The notes: generated by a model from the letters alone, not told the origin. A stretch of DNA of 64,000 bases from Bacteroidota bacterium (GCA_016714005.1 JADJOA010000014.1:1-64000); one strand, 5' to 3'. Positions 50,968 through 61,133 are shown, numbered from the stretch's first letter. Numbers and translations: made by a program.

Positions 50968-52329
50968 TTAAACAGGTAGCTCAATAGTAACATTGGTTCC
51001 TTTATTTTCTTCTGATTGAATATGAATGTTACCACCATGCAATTCGATAATTTTTTTTGAAAGGGCTAACCCTAATCCATGCCCCGGTATGCGTGCTGTA
51101 TTGTGGCCACGTTCAAGTGGTGTAAAGTTTTTTTTGAGAAAAGATTGAGGAATACCAATACCCCGATCCTTAAATTTTATTGTTATTGTGTTGTCAGCTG
51201 CTGACAGATGCACCTCCACTTTTTTATTTCCAGAAAACTTACATGCATTATCCATAAGGTTAATGAATGATGATTTAAGCAGATGCTCTTTACCGTTTAA
51301 CACCAATGCATTTTCGTCTTCGGGCATTTCGTCAAAATATACATTGATGTTGTAATCCTTTTTGCGTTTCTGTAATTCAGTTTGAGCATGAACTAGCAGC
51401 TCATCTACACGAATTTTTTCAAACCGCATCATAGACACATCACTATTTGCCAATGTTAAATCAAAGAGTCCTTCAGATAGTTCGTTAAGGTTACGTATGT
51501 CTTCCAAAACCGATTGCAAAACTTTTTCATACTCCTCGTTAGTTCGTTTATTAAGCAGTGTTACTTCAAGTTGTGTGGTTATACTGCTCAAAGGAGTACG
51601 TAATTCATGCGAAGCGTTGCTCACAAAATTTTTTTGCAACATAAATGCCGATTCTAATCGTTGTAAGAGCTGGTTAAATGTTTTGGCAAGTTGCGCAAGT
51701 TCATCTTTACCGTTGCCTTCATTAACCCTTTTATTTAAATTAGTTTCCGAAATACTTTCCACTTCATGTATGACATTACTTACGGGTATTAGAGCCCGCC
51801 CTGCAAAGTAACGCCCTAACAAAAAAAGTAGAGCAAGCATGATAAGCATAGAGGTTAAAAGCATTATGCGCAATTTTTCTAAATGGGCTAAATAGGTTTT
51901 TTCCGCCTCGGCAACAAGGCTTATTTTTATGTTGCCGGTTTTAAGGGCTTTTGCCATACCAGAAACATTGCCAAGGCTGGCAAATGCCTCGCCATTGTTA
52001 TTTATCTCGTCAAGAAATTTTTTATGAAACGGATGGGCGTTTCCATCAAAACTGTGGTAATGAATGTTTGAGTGGTTATCAATAATTAATATTTTTTCGT
52101 TAAGGATTGTGTTTAGTGTATGTTTATCAATATTATTTACGATAGTAGAGTCAACAGCACCGTTCTTAATAAGCACCCCTGCAGTAATATTAACCTTCTG
52201 TTTAAGTAAATTTAAAAACTGATTTTGAAGGTAGCGCTCGGTTACCAGGTATATTACCATAGAAAAAATAAACAGCAACGTAGCAACTGTAATAACAAAA
52301 TGCAGCGTTAGCTTATTCTTTATTTTCAT
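50968..52329 (-). CDS. sensor histidine kinase (HAMP-HisKA-HATPase)
   Basis: 453 residues: helix 1 (about 9-30), periplasmic loop of about 120 residues, helix 2 (about 152-173), HAMP (174-228), HisKA with H241 in FVSNASHELRTPLSSI, and an ATPase domain (N box NLMDNACKFS, G1 KDRGIGIP, G2 GHGLGLALS). The layout equals that of CusS/QseC-like kinases. Signal is not evident; no clear metal-binding motif is in the loop, although it has several His (HSNIHYHSF, HPFHKK). Its regulator is 31 nt upstream. Divergence from the MbnP/MbnH-like genes suggests copper as a candidate signal. Confidence 0.92.
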   Translation of the reverse strand: MKIKNKLTLHFVITVATLLFIFSMVIYLVTERYLQNQFLNLLKQKVNITAGVLIKNGAVDSTIVNNIDKHTLNTILNEKILIIDNHSNIHYHSFDGNAHPFHKKFLDEINNNGEAFASLGNVSGMAKALKTGNIKISLVAEAEKTYLAHLEKLRIMLLTSMLIMLALLFLLGRYFAGRALIPVSNVIHEVESISETNLNKRVNEGNGKDELAQLAKTFNQLLQRLESAFMLQKNFVSNASHELRTPLSSITTQLEVTLLNKRTNEEYEKVLQSVLEDIRNLNELSEGLFDLTLANSDVSMMRFEKIRVDELLVHAQTELQKRKKDYNINVYFDEMPEDENALVLNGKEHLLKSSFINLMDNACKFSGNKKVEVHLSAADNTITIKFKDRGIGIPQSFLKKNFTPLERGHNTARIPGHGLGLALSKKIIELHGGNIHIQSEENKGTNVTIELPV

Positions 52330-52360
52330 TCAGAAGAAAATTTTTACACCCACATCAAAA

Positions 52361-53044
52361 TTATTTTTTTAACGACTGAAATATATACCCGAACCCAACC
52401 TTGGTATGAATTAGCTTATCGGCATAGTCTTTATCAATTTTTTTCCGCAAGTAGTTTACAAACACATCAATAACATTTGTCCCAGTATCAAACTTTATAT
52501 CCCAAACCTTTTCGGCAAGTTCTTGTCTGGATATAACACGTTCTGGGTTCTCCAGAAAATATTTTAACAATAAAAATTCTTTGGCCGTAAGTTCAATGGT
52601 TTTGCCTTTACGTTGTGCTGATTTAGTTTGTTTGTTCAATAAAACATCCGCATAAGAAAGTAGTTGCGATTGCGATGTTGAAGAAGCGCTTCTTTTTGTT
52701 AGTGCTTTAACTCGGGCAAGCAACTCTGCAAACTCAAAGGGTTTCACCAAATAGTCATCGGCACCGGCTTCAAAGCCATTTACTTTGTTTTCGGTTGTGC
52801 CACGGGCGGTAAGCATTAAAACGGGCGTTTCGTTTTTTTCTTTGCGTAAGTCGCGACATATTTCCAATCCGTTTTTTTCGGGCAGGTTTATGTCAAGAAT
52901 AATTGTAGCATAATTTTCCACATGAACTTTGTTCCAGCCATCCAAGCCATTTAATGCAATGTCTGTTATAAAACCATGCTCTTCAAGTCCCTGCTTAATA
53001 TGTGCAGTTAGCTTTGGCTCATCTTCTATTAGCAATAATTTCAT
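52361..53044 (-). CDS. OmpR-family response regulator
   Basis: 227 residues: receiver domain (D8-E9 area, phosphoacceptor D51 in TIILDINLPEKNG, K101 in YLVKPFE), then winged-helix DNA-binding domain (IELTAKEFLLLKYFLENP, SRQELAEKVWDIKFDTGTNVIDVFVNYLRKKI, TKVGFGYIF). That DNA-recognition helix is characteristic of CopR/CusR/QseB-like regulators. First gene of the two-component unit; starts 222 nt from the divergent small Cys/His gene. Confidence 0.93.
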   Translation of the reverse strand: MKLLLIEDEPKLTAHIKQGLEEHGFITDIALNGLDGWNKVHVENYATIILDINLPEKNGLEICRDLRKEKNETPVLMLTARGTTENKVNGFEAGADDYLVKPFEFAELLARVKALTKRSASSTSQSQLLSYADVLLNKQTKSAQRKGKTIELTAKEFLLLKYFLENPERVISRQELAEKVWDIKFDTGTNVIDVFVNYLRKKIDKDYADKLIHTKVGFGYIFQSLKK

Positions 53045-53266
53045 TTTACCATTATTTTTAAAACAAGCATTAAAACAATAATGTCTTAAAAGGTTATCTT
53101 TAATGCACCTGAAAGATTGTTTAGGGGTTTTTTTAATGTCTTTTTAACATTGTGCATCATTAGCTGTATGTAATTTGTATTATCCCTATTAATAATGTTT
53201 GCCAAACGTAGGATTATGACAAAAATCAGTTTGTTTGGTTTTTTCGGTTAATGTATATTAGCCGAT

Positions 53267-53632
53267 GTGAAATTTGTTATCCGTCTGTTTTTAATTGTTG
53301 CACTTTTAATGCAAACTATGCATCAAAGCATTGTTTACATTGCATATGGTATTAATATGGAAAATATAGCAAATAAATATTGTGAAAATAAAACAAAACC
53401 TCAACTAAGTTGCCATGGCAAGTGTCATTTAAAAAAGGAATTACAAAAAGAGGAAGAACAGAGTAAATCTCTGGCCGGTGTAAAGCAGTTATCTGATGTA
53501 ATGATTTTTTCCGGAATATTTACCTCAGTGCCTTTAGTTTATCCTCTTAAAGAAGCAGCATTTATTATCTCCAATAACCAAAAGAAGGTTTCTTTTTTTT
53601 CATCGGATATTTTTCAGCCCCCAAAGGCATAG
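53267..53632 (+). CDS. small membrane or exported Cys/His-rich protein
   Basis: 121 residues. GTG start at 53267 (no in-frame ATG nearby). N-terminal hydrophobic stretch (FVIRLFLIVALLMQTMHQSIVYIAY) then C39 and the cluster C49-H50-x-x-C53-H54 in LSCHGKCHLKKELQ, followed by a charged linker and a hydrophobic C-terminal part (VMIFSGIFTSVPLVYPL). The Cys-His spacing looks fit for binding a soft metal, e.g. copper. Proteins with CNGKCYLKK-like motifs occur widely in Bacteroidota and are unnamed. It is the first gene of the unit with MbnP-like and MbnH-like genes (117 nt to the next). Confidence 0.65.
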   Translation: MKFVIRLFLIVALLMQTMHQSIVYIAYGINMENIANKYCENKTKPQLSCHGKCHLKKELQKEEEQSKSLAGVKQLSDVMIFSGIFTSVPLVYPLKEAAFIISNNQKKVSFFSSDIFQPPKA

Positions 53633-53749
53633 TTGTTTTTTTTTATTTTTTTCACAAAACTTTTTTCAAACAAAGGCGTATTATATTACTATAATTGTTA
53701 TGCCTTAACTCTTATAAATAAATCAACAAAAAAATTTAAACGATAAACA

Positions 53750-54538
53750 ATGAAAAATATATTTAAAACACAAATACTGATTGCAACGGCAATTGCTTCG
53801 CTAACTTTTACCGGCTGCAAAAAAGATGATAATACCAATGACGATGACTTAATGCAGCCCAATGCCATGCGAATTGAGCTAAATCATAAAGTTGGCAGCG
53901 CCACCCTCGCCTTTGGTACAAATTACATTAATGCTAATGGTGATACATTTCAAATTAATAAGTTCAACTATTATCTGAGCAATTTTAAATTCAAAAAAAC
54001 AGACGGCACTTGGGTTAATGCTGAACAAAACAGGGATAGTGGCTTAGGATATTTTCTTGTAGAAGAATCTACCGCAAGTAGTAAAGATCTATCTATGGCA
54101 AACATTCCTGCAGGCGATTATACTGAGATGCAATTTGTAATTGGTGTTGATAGCGCTGCCAACAACGGAGGCGCGCAAGGCGGAGCACTTGATCCTTCCA
54201 ACGCAATGTTCTGGGGTTGGTCAACCGGTTACATCTTTGCTAAGTTAGAAGGAGCTTCTCCTCAATCTCCATCAGGAAATATTACTTTCCATACGGGGGG
54301 CAAATCTCCAGACAATAGCAGAATTGTAACTCTTGTTTTGCCTGAATCTGCTACCGTGCGTAAAAATATTTCGCCCGAAATACACATGTTTGTAAATGCT
54401 GCCGAGTGGTTTAAAACACCAAACACAATTGATTTCTCAATGACAAATAATGTGATGTCGGGACATGATGTTACCAGCATAGTGGATAATTATTCAGATA
54501 TGTTCAGTATTGACCACGTACATAATGATGCTGAATAA
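53750..54538 (+). CDS. MbnP-like lipoprotein (copper-binding family)
   Basis: 262 residues. Lipobox SLTFTGC at Cys23, then a beta-sandwich domain with MRIELNHKVGSATL, NYYLSNFKFKKTDGTW, NIPAGDYTEMQFVIGVDS, the signature MFWGWSTGYIFAKLEG and late HMFVNAAEWF. That matches the MbnP family (partner of MbnH), in which a Trp is oxidised by the di-heme partner to a copper-binding kynurenine in methanotrophs. The tryptophans of FWGWSTGY are candidates. Outer leaf location by lipobox. 82 nt upstream of the MbnH-like gene, separated by a hairpin. Confidence 0.85.
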   Translation: MKNIFKTQILIATAIASLTFTGCKKDDNTNDDDLMQPNAMRIELNHKVGSATLAFGTNYINANGDTFQINKFNYYLSNFKFKKTDGTWVNAEQNRDSGLGYFLVEESTASSKDLSMANIPAGDYTEMQFVIGVDSAANNGGAQGGALDPSNAMFWGWSTGYIFAKLEGASPQSPSGNITFHTGGKSPDNSRIVTLVLPESATVRKNISPEIHMFVNAAEWFKTPNTIDFSMTNNVMSGHDVTSIVDNYSDMFSIDHVHNDAE

Positions 54539-54552
54539 TTTTTCAGGACTTA

Positions 54553-54605
54553 AAAAACACCAATTCGCTACCAATTAAAAACTGTATTAGCAAGTTGGTG
54601 TTTTT
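54553..54605 (+). terminator. hairpin between the MbnP-like and MbnH-like genes
   Basis: 11-bp stem AAAAACACCAA/TTGGTGTTTTT (54553-54563 with 54595-54605), 31-nt loop, followed by T-rich DNA. Its long loop makes it weak, so read-through to the next gene (ATG 54621) is likely. Confidence 0.5.
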
Positions 54606-54620
54606 ATAATTACTCAGATC

Positions 54621-55649
54621 ATGGCTAATGCTAAAAAAAGTTTGTTGTTGTTACTTATACTTTCATTTGTAATATCCTGCAAAAAAGATGTTGATGTAAT
54701 TACTGATGATGATGTTTATAATTTGATTATACCGGATGGATGGCCTGCACCGGTTTATAATTTTGAGAACAATAACATTACCAAAGATGGATTTGAACTG
54801 GGCAGAAAACTTTTTTATGACCCTATACTTTCTAGAGACAATACCATAGCGTGTGGCAATTGTCACCAGCAGTTTGCGGGCTTTGCGCATTTAGATCATG
54901 CTGTAAGCCATGGAATAAATGATTTAAATGGTAAACGCAATGCCCCTTCATTGTCTAATTTAATTTGGATGCCTGATTTGATGTGGGATGGTGGTGTTCA
55001 TCACATAGAATTGCAACCTGTTGCTGCTATCACCAACCCAGTTGAGATGGATGAAACTGTTGCCAATGTTGTATCAAAATTGCAAGCACATTCCTCCTAT
55101 CCTTCTATGTTTAATAAAGCATTTGGAGCTGATGCTATTGATTCGCAATTAATGTTGCGCGCTATTACACAATTTACTGGTATGCTTGTTTCTTATCAAA
55201 GCAAATATGATGATTACATTGCAGGTAATGCTACATACAGTCAACAGGAATTAAATGGTTTGAATTTATTCAGACAAAATTGTGCTTCATGTCATACTGA
55301 GCCATTGTTTACTAATTTTAATTTTATCAATAACGGGTTAGATCAAACTTTTGCAGATAGCGGCAGAGCTGTAATTACAAATGACGTTAATGATTTGGGG
55401 AAATTTAAAGTGCCCTCTTTGCGAAATGTAGAAAAAAGTTATCCTTATATGCATGATGGAAGGTTTAAGAACCTGACCGAAGTTCTTAATCATTATGCAA
55501 CAGGAATAAAACAATCTCCAACATTGCATACCTCATTGCAAAATGGAATTACACTTTCTACAACACAACAGCAGGAAATAATTTCTTTTTTACAAACCCT
55601 AACCGACAATAAATTTATAAAAGATAAACGATTTGCTGAGGTGCAATAA
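54621..55649 (+). CDS. MbnH/MauG-like di-heme cytochrome c peroxidase
   Basis: 342 residues. Lipobox ILSFVISC (Cys20). Two c-heme sites: C78-x-x-C81-H82 (ACGNCHQ) and C221-x-x-C224-H225 (CASCHTEP), each in a CcpA/MauG-like fold (FELGRKLFYDPILSRDNTIACGNCH, KRNAPSLSNLIWMPDLMWDGG, KFKVPSLRNVEKSYPYMHDGRF). Together with the MbnP-like neighbour, this fits the MbnH type, which oxidises a Trp of MbnP, rather than a true peroxide scavenger; the choice rests on context. Frame intact. Followed 6 nt later by the outer-membrane gene. Confidence 0.88.
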   Translation: MANAKKSLLLLLILSFVISCKKDVDVITDDDVYNLIIPDGWPAPVYNFENNNITKDGFELGRKLFYDPILSRDNTIACGNCHQQFAGFAHLDHAVSHGINDLNGKRNAPSLSNLIWMPDLMWDGGVHHIELQPVAAITNPVEMDETVANVVSKLQAHSSYPSMFNKAFGADAIDSQLMLRAITQFTGMLVSYQSKYDDYIAGNATYSQQELNGLNLFRQNCASCHTEPLFTNFNFINNGLDQTFADSGRAVITNDVNDLGKFKVPSLRNVEKSYPYMHDGRFKNLTEVLNHYATGIKQSPTLHTSLQNGITLSTTQQQEIISFLQTLTDNKFIKDKRFAEVQ

Positions 55650-55655
55650 CTATAA

Positions 55656-56338
55656 ATGAGAATTTTTATAAAGTCGCTTTCACTAAAGCTGTTTTTCCTT
55701 TTTTTGTTTCCTTATGGGTTGTCAGCCTGTGATATTTGCGGTGGTTTTATGGGAATAACTCCTTACGATAACCAGAGCAATATTGGGTTGTATTATCGTT
55801 TACGAACATTTAGTAATTACTATGGCACTAACAAAAATGCAACATTGTTGCCGTCAGGGAATTTTAAAACCTCACATCTCAATCATGATAACGGAAATAC
55901 ACTTTTTAATGAAGATGATTATGAGGAATACCGGGTATTGGAATTGCGCGGAAAATTCTTTTTGCATGAAAGGATTGAAATCACATTTTCTCAGCCATAC
56001 TATTTCAATAGCAGTAATTACTCAGGACACACTTCATACCTGAATGGAACAGGAGATTTATCAATAATTGGCGGTTGGCATTTAGTTAACAAATCAAACA
56101 CTACTCTAACGGAATATATTACAACGATGTTAACGCTCGGTTAACAAAAATGAACGTGCTTTATTCAGGTGCAGGTGTAGATGTTTTTTACAAAAACATT
56201 CAATGGAATTGTGTTGTTCAAGTTAAAACAGCCGAAGAAAGGATGCCGGGAAAAATGCAAAGCGCTTTAAAAATTACAACCGGAATAGTTTATAACTTTA
56301 GCCAAGAGGACTTTGTAATTAAATCTAAAACAAAATAG
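55656..56338 (+). pseudogene. outer-membrane transporter-like protein, middle part missing
   Basis: The N-terminal 162 residues (signal peptide ending LSACDICGGFMG, then ITPYDNQSNIGLYYRLRTF, GYLNGTGDLSIIGG-like strands) belong to a family seen next to MbnP/MbnH-like genes in Bacteroidota. The frame stops at 56144 (TTMLTLG) and the C-terminal end continues in another frame (VLYSGAGVDVFYKNIQW ... ITTGIVYNF) to 56338. Against the expected about 300 residues roughly 80-110 are missing at the junction, which lies in a GTTAAC-GCTCG-GTTAAC direct repeat. So it is either a deletion in the strain or an assembly error. As written, no functional barrel. Confidence 0.55.
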
Positions 56339-56357
56339 CTAAAGCGAATAGCTATTT
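56333..56357. terminator. weak bidirectional hairpin
   Basis: 8-bp stem AAATAGCT/AGCTATTT (56333-56340 with 56350-56357) between convergent stops, with T-rich flanks on the minus strand. AT-rich, so weak. Confidence 0.4.
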
Positions 56358-58726
56358 AGTCACCAGCATCTTTTTAATTTCTGTCTGCCTTTCGTTTCCA
56401 AACTCAATAAAATAAGAATAGGCGCCTGCACTAAGTTTGGTGGTACTTACATCAATAGTGTTTTGTTTTTCGCTTAAAGCCTGCATTAACACAACTTCAC
56501 CTAATACATTCATAACTTTAAAAATACTATTTGATTTTGTAACGCTGTATGAAATTTGAGTATTGCCATTTGAAGGATTTGGCATAGGAGATGAAACAAA
56601 CCCTGTTGTGCCTTCAGCGTTAATTACTCCTACTGACGAAGGAATTTTTTCAACTTTAAAATCATCAAAATAAAAACCATCGTATTCGAGAAATCCATCG
56701 CTGCCAAAATAAAATCTGAACTTAACTGATTGCCCAATGTAAGAATCCAAATCAATGTCTTCGGCAATCCATATATTTTGAAAACCATCGTAAACAGGTT
56801 GTTCAAAGTCCTGATCAACGGTTCCTTCGTTTGTGTACTTTCCACATAACGGTGTCCATGTTATACCGTTATCTGTTGAAGCAGAAACCGAGGCGTAATC
56901 AAAATTATTTTCAATTTGCCATTTTGCTTTAAAAGTAAGCCATGCTCTTGATGCATTATTAATAACAATCGGGTTAGAAGTAATTATTGATTGCGAAGTA
57001 AACTGACCGTAAGGATTAAATGGAGAATCGGTTATTGAACTCGGGCTAGAAGTAAAATCTTCTGTTGTTGTGTTCCAGCCACCACCCAATACCGTCCAGC
57101 TAGAGAGGTTGGTAGCATTATCAGAAAAAATAATTACTCCTGTTCCATAAACTTTCGTGATGGTATCGGTAGTTAAATACAATCCATTGTCGACGGTTAG
57201 AGCATACGTAAACTGATCGCCCGGTTGTATGGTTCCTGAGAGTATAAAACTTATAGAGTCATTAATACTCTGTCCTGCATTAACATTGCTATAAACTTTA
57301 GCTGCGCCTGCACTTAACATGTTAGTGCTTATGGGAGTAATGCTTACAGTAAAAGTTCCTGTAGTATCTAATCCTAAAATATTAAGTGTATAATTAAGAT
57401 ATCCGCTCGCGGCAGGAATTCTTTTCGGAGAAGCATCATCGGCAGCAGCATATTTGCCGGCTAACTTTGCAAGTGTGATGTTTGCAAACATGTTATCTTT
57501 TGCAATATCAACTATTTCAAAATCAGCAGGCCAAAAACCTGATGTGCTTGCCTCTGGTGTCATTGCAAATATTTTATTCTTTGTTAACTGTTCGCCATAC
57601 ATCCAGTCATCGCTGTTACCATTAACTATATAATTTACCGTTTGGTTTGCGGTGCCGTAGGTGTAGTTGTTATATGTTGTTAAAGTGAGCCGTAGTTTAC
57701 AAGCAAAGCAGAGTCAGGAGTATAAAAATCAGGAATATACCCCCACGGATATATCAACAGATTCCCAAAAGTGTGATAATTAAATGCAAGTTTAAACTCA
57801 TGGGCATTGCAAAAGTCTTGCATCGTTTGGTTTTCTACTTCGCTAAATGGGTTTGTGCCGCGGTACGTTTCGTCTCCGGTAAAAGGAGAGGAGCCGGTAT
57901 CATCAAATCCCCAATTATACCCGTAGTTTCTATTAGGATCAACACCAAAAGTTCCGTCTAAATTATCAAGCCTGTTTTTTCTCCAGAAACCGCCCCCCAA
58001 AGGATCAGTAAGCTCGTTGTATTGATAACCATCAGGATTAACACATGGCACAAAATACATTTCGGTATTATCAACCAAACTTTGAATTTCTGTAATGGTA
58101 GAATAGTTTTCCAGCAAGTACCACATATAATAAATAAGGTTTGATAACCCTGCAGGCTCACGGGCATGGTGCAATGCAGAGTATAAAACCTCTGGTTCAG
58201 TTTCATTGGTATTAGGATTGTCAGAAATTTTTACCCATAACAGTTGGTTGCCATCATTGGTTGTTAACGCATTTATTGGTTGTTTAACTGTAATAAGGTT
58301 AGGATATTTTGAAGCCATGCTGTCAAGCATATCCAGCATTTCCTGGTAAGTAAAAAAACCACCCATGCTCCCGAGTGTAAAATTTTGTGGTTGCGGATAA
58401 TCAGGTGCTGATGATGTTGCACAAGGGAAAGCAGCAGTTCTTTTGGGGGATGGTTTTTGCTGAATGCGAAATGCTTTTACATCATCAACTATTACATCTG
58501 TTTTAAAACTTGCTTGTTTTAGTCTGTTGAGTTCACTCTGGCTCATTTCCGTAATAAACCAAACACCTGGGCGATGGTCCCCCTCCGTAACATCAATGCC
58601 AAGAGAAGCCAGCTCGGTTATGTTTTTATTGGTTAACCACACTTTTACACGACTGTATTTTTCTTGTTGAGCAAATGCAGAATTAAATAAAAAAGTAAAG
58701 AAAATGATTTTGTAAAGTGTTTTCAT
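56352..58726 (-). CDS. secreted M14 zinc carboxypeptidase with T9SS tail, frameshifted
   Basis: About 790 residues: signal peptide (IIFFTFLFNSAFAQ), a propeptide (MSQSELNRLKQASF), M14 catalytic domain from about 115 (zinc ligands H187 and E190 in HHAREPAG, second His in FNYHTFGNLLIYPWG; catalytic Glu in MTPEASTSGFWP), a MAM/concanavalin-like domain with IFSDNATNLSSW and WIAEDIDLDSYIGQSVKFRFYFGSDG, and a T9SS type A end (PMPNPSNGNTQISY ... LSAGAYSYFIEFGNE). One base is missing near 57688-57694 (SLTLTTYNNYTYG). Exported peptidase; probably nutritional. Convergent with the damaged outer-membrane gene. Confidence 0.88.
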
Positions 58727-58848
58727 TTTTGAAAGTGTTTAATAATTTGAATAGCAATAGTAAAAAATATGTGCCTGTTATTTTCCCACTTTTAAAAAAC
58801 TACTAAACAAAAATTTGTTTCTTTGACAATTAACAAACACTCCCTGAA

Positions 58849-59377
58849 ATGAAACGCTCACAATTAACGCCCATGCCCGAATACTTTGATCGTTACATAA
58901 ATTTATGCGATGATGTAGACCTATCAGTGCGCTTTGCAAATAAGCATAGACGAATTGAGCACTGCGTTTATGGAAAAATGTGAATCGCTTGGAGATAAAA
59001 TTTACGCTCCCGGCAAGTGGACTGTTAAAGATATATTGCAACACATGATAGATACGGAAAGGATTTTTTGTTATCGCGCCCTTGCTTTTGCAAGAGGAGA
59101 AGCGGTTCGCTTACCCAGTTTTGAGGAAGATGATTATGCAAAAAATGCAGATGCGGGCAGGCGTACTGTAAAAGAACTTTTTGAGGAATTAAAATTAGTT
59201 CACGAATCAACTAAGGTGCTCTATAAATCCTTTACACCTGCCATGCTAGAAAAAAAAGGATGGGGATTTAAAGGCATGTACTCTGTAGCCTCTATAGGGT
59301 TTTGCATTCCGGGGCATCAGCGCTGGCATATTAAGGTGATAGAAGAAAGATATTTTCCGTTACTCAATATGAAATGA
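58849..59377 (+). CDS. DinB-like four-helix protein, frameshifted
   Basis: About 176 residues. ATG 58849 gives MKRSQLTPMPEYFDRYINLCDDVDLS; the frame shifts near 58925-58935 and continues LQISIDELSTAFMEK, PGKWTVKDILQHMIDTERIFCYRALAFARGE, LPSFEEDDYA and GHQRWHIKVIEERYF. The metal triad is probably H of LQHMID and two His of GHQRWHI, as in DinB/YfiT. Family proteins are thiol-dependent transferases or unknown; no partner known. Divergent from the M14 gene. Confidence 0.82.
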
Positions 59378-59421
59378 TTTAGGGCTAAAATTGTGTAAAC
59401 TTTAACTTTTACCAAACGGAT

Positions 59422-59429
59422 TACTTTTG
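59422..59429 (+). promoter_or_regulatory. -7 box of the M1 peptidase gene
   Basis: TACTTTTG, exact TAnnTTTG, 35 nt upstream of the ATG at 59465. No good TTG element at the usual distance. Confidence 0.4.
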
Positions 59430-59464
59430 TACAAACAGTACATTTGAGTTGAAATTTAATCCGT

Positions 59465-61132
59465 ATGCAAAAAATATTTACGTTATTACTTCTTGTTTTT
59501 TGTTTTATTATTCAGATAGCACAGCGCAATTGTTGCATAATAAACAAACGTTTACAAAAGCCGATACACTTCGCGGTAAACTTACTCAACTGCGAACATG
59601 TTATGATGTAACGTTTTACGATTTGCAAATTACCATTGACACAACTACGCAAAGAATTAAAGGAAGCAACACCATCTACTTTAAATCTGTAGCTGATTTT
59701 AACAAGCTACAAGTTGACCTGTTTGAAAACATGCAGGTTGACAAAATTTTATTTGAACAAAAACCCGTTATATACAAAAGAGAGTTTGGCGCTATTTACA
59801 TTTCATTGCCTAAAACTATTTCTGCTTTACAATCATCATCCATAACAATTTACTATTCGGGTAAACCAACTATAGGAAAAATTCTTCCGTGGGATGGTGG
59901 CTTTAAATGGACTTATGATGATGCGGGTTACCCTTGGATTGCTGTTGCCTGCCAGGGAACAGGCGCAAGTTTATGGTGGCCCTGCAAAGAACATCAGAGC
60001 GATGAGCCTGACAGTATGCAAATAAGTGTAACTGTACCCAAAGGATTAATGAACGTATCTAACGGAAGGCTGCGCGAAGTAATTGATACATCTAAAACTG
60101 CTGATACTTACAAGTGGTTTGTGAGTTATCCAATCAACAATTATAATGTTACGATTAATGTAGGAAAGTTTGAAAAGTTTAGTGATGTATATGAAAGTGA
60201 AAACCGCAAAAAACTCACGCTTGATTACTATGTAAAATCCTACAACTTAGAAAAAGCTCAGAAACAATTTGAACAGGTTAAGCCAATGTTGCAGTGTTTT
60301 GAAAAATATTTTGGCGATTATCCTTTTTTACCGCGATGGGTATAAATTGGTTGAAACACCTTATTTAGGAATGGAGCACCAAAGCGCTATTGCTTATGGC
60401 AATGAATATAAAACCGGCTATGCCGGAACAGACTTTTCTGGCATAGGGCAAACGTGGGATTATATTATTATACACGAAACTGCTCATGAATGGTGGGGGA
60501 ACAACATAACTACTAAAGATATTGCAGATATGTGGGTACACGAAGGTTTTGGAAGTTACGCAGAAGCTTTGTATGTGGAGTGTACTTCTAACAACGCAAC
60601 AGCTATACGTTACTTAAATGCTCAAAAGAAAAAAGTAAAAAACGATTTGCCTGTTGTAGGGCCATGTGATGTAAATTGCGAAGGCAGTGGCGATATGTAT
60701 GCCAAAGGTTCATTGATGCTGCACACTATCAGAAATATTATTGCCGATGATGATGTGTGGTTCTCCATCATTAAAGGATTACAGAAAGATTTTGCTTTGC
60801 AAACAGTAACTACATCTCAAATTGAAAATTACATGTCAAAAAAATCGGGCAAAGATTTATCAAAAGTTTTTGAGCAGTATTTGCGTTACAAAGATTTACC
60901 TGTGTTTGAGTATCGTGTAAAAAGCGAAACACCATTTGCTATTGAATACCGATGGAGAGCAGATGTTGATGGTTTTGATATGCCTGTTAAAGCAACAATA
61001 GGAATAGGCGTAAGAGAATTTATTTATCCTACCACACAATGGCAAACAATTGAAATGCCCAACCTCTCTCAAAAAAACTTTAAAGTTGCTGAAGATTTGT
61101 TTTTTATAAAGATTAAGGAGGTTAAAGAATAA
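59465..61132 (+). CDS. secreted M1-family metallopeptidase, frameshifted
   Basis: About 555 residues. ATG 59465 plus a missing T in the run 59496-59501 gives MQKIFTLLLLVFLFYYSDSTAQ, a far better signal peptide than the other frame starting TTG 59449. Then the M1 N-terminal saddle (YDVTFYDLQITIDTTTQRIKGSNTIYF), CQGTGASLWWPCKEHQSDEPDSM, YLGMEHQSAIAYGN (exopeptidase motif as GMEH), zinc site HETAHEWWGNN with the third ligand E in WVHEGFGSYAEAL. An extra T in 60324-60329 breaks the frame at PFLPR/FYRDGYKL. C-terminus ends in LFFIKIKEVKE with no sorting domain. Aminopeptidase, periplasmic. Confidence 0.87.
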
Positions 61133-61133
61133 A

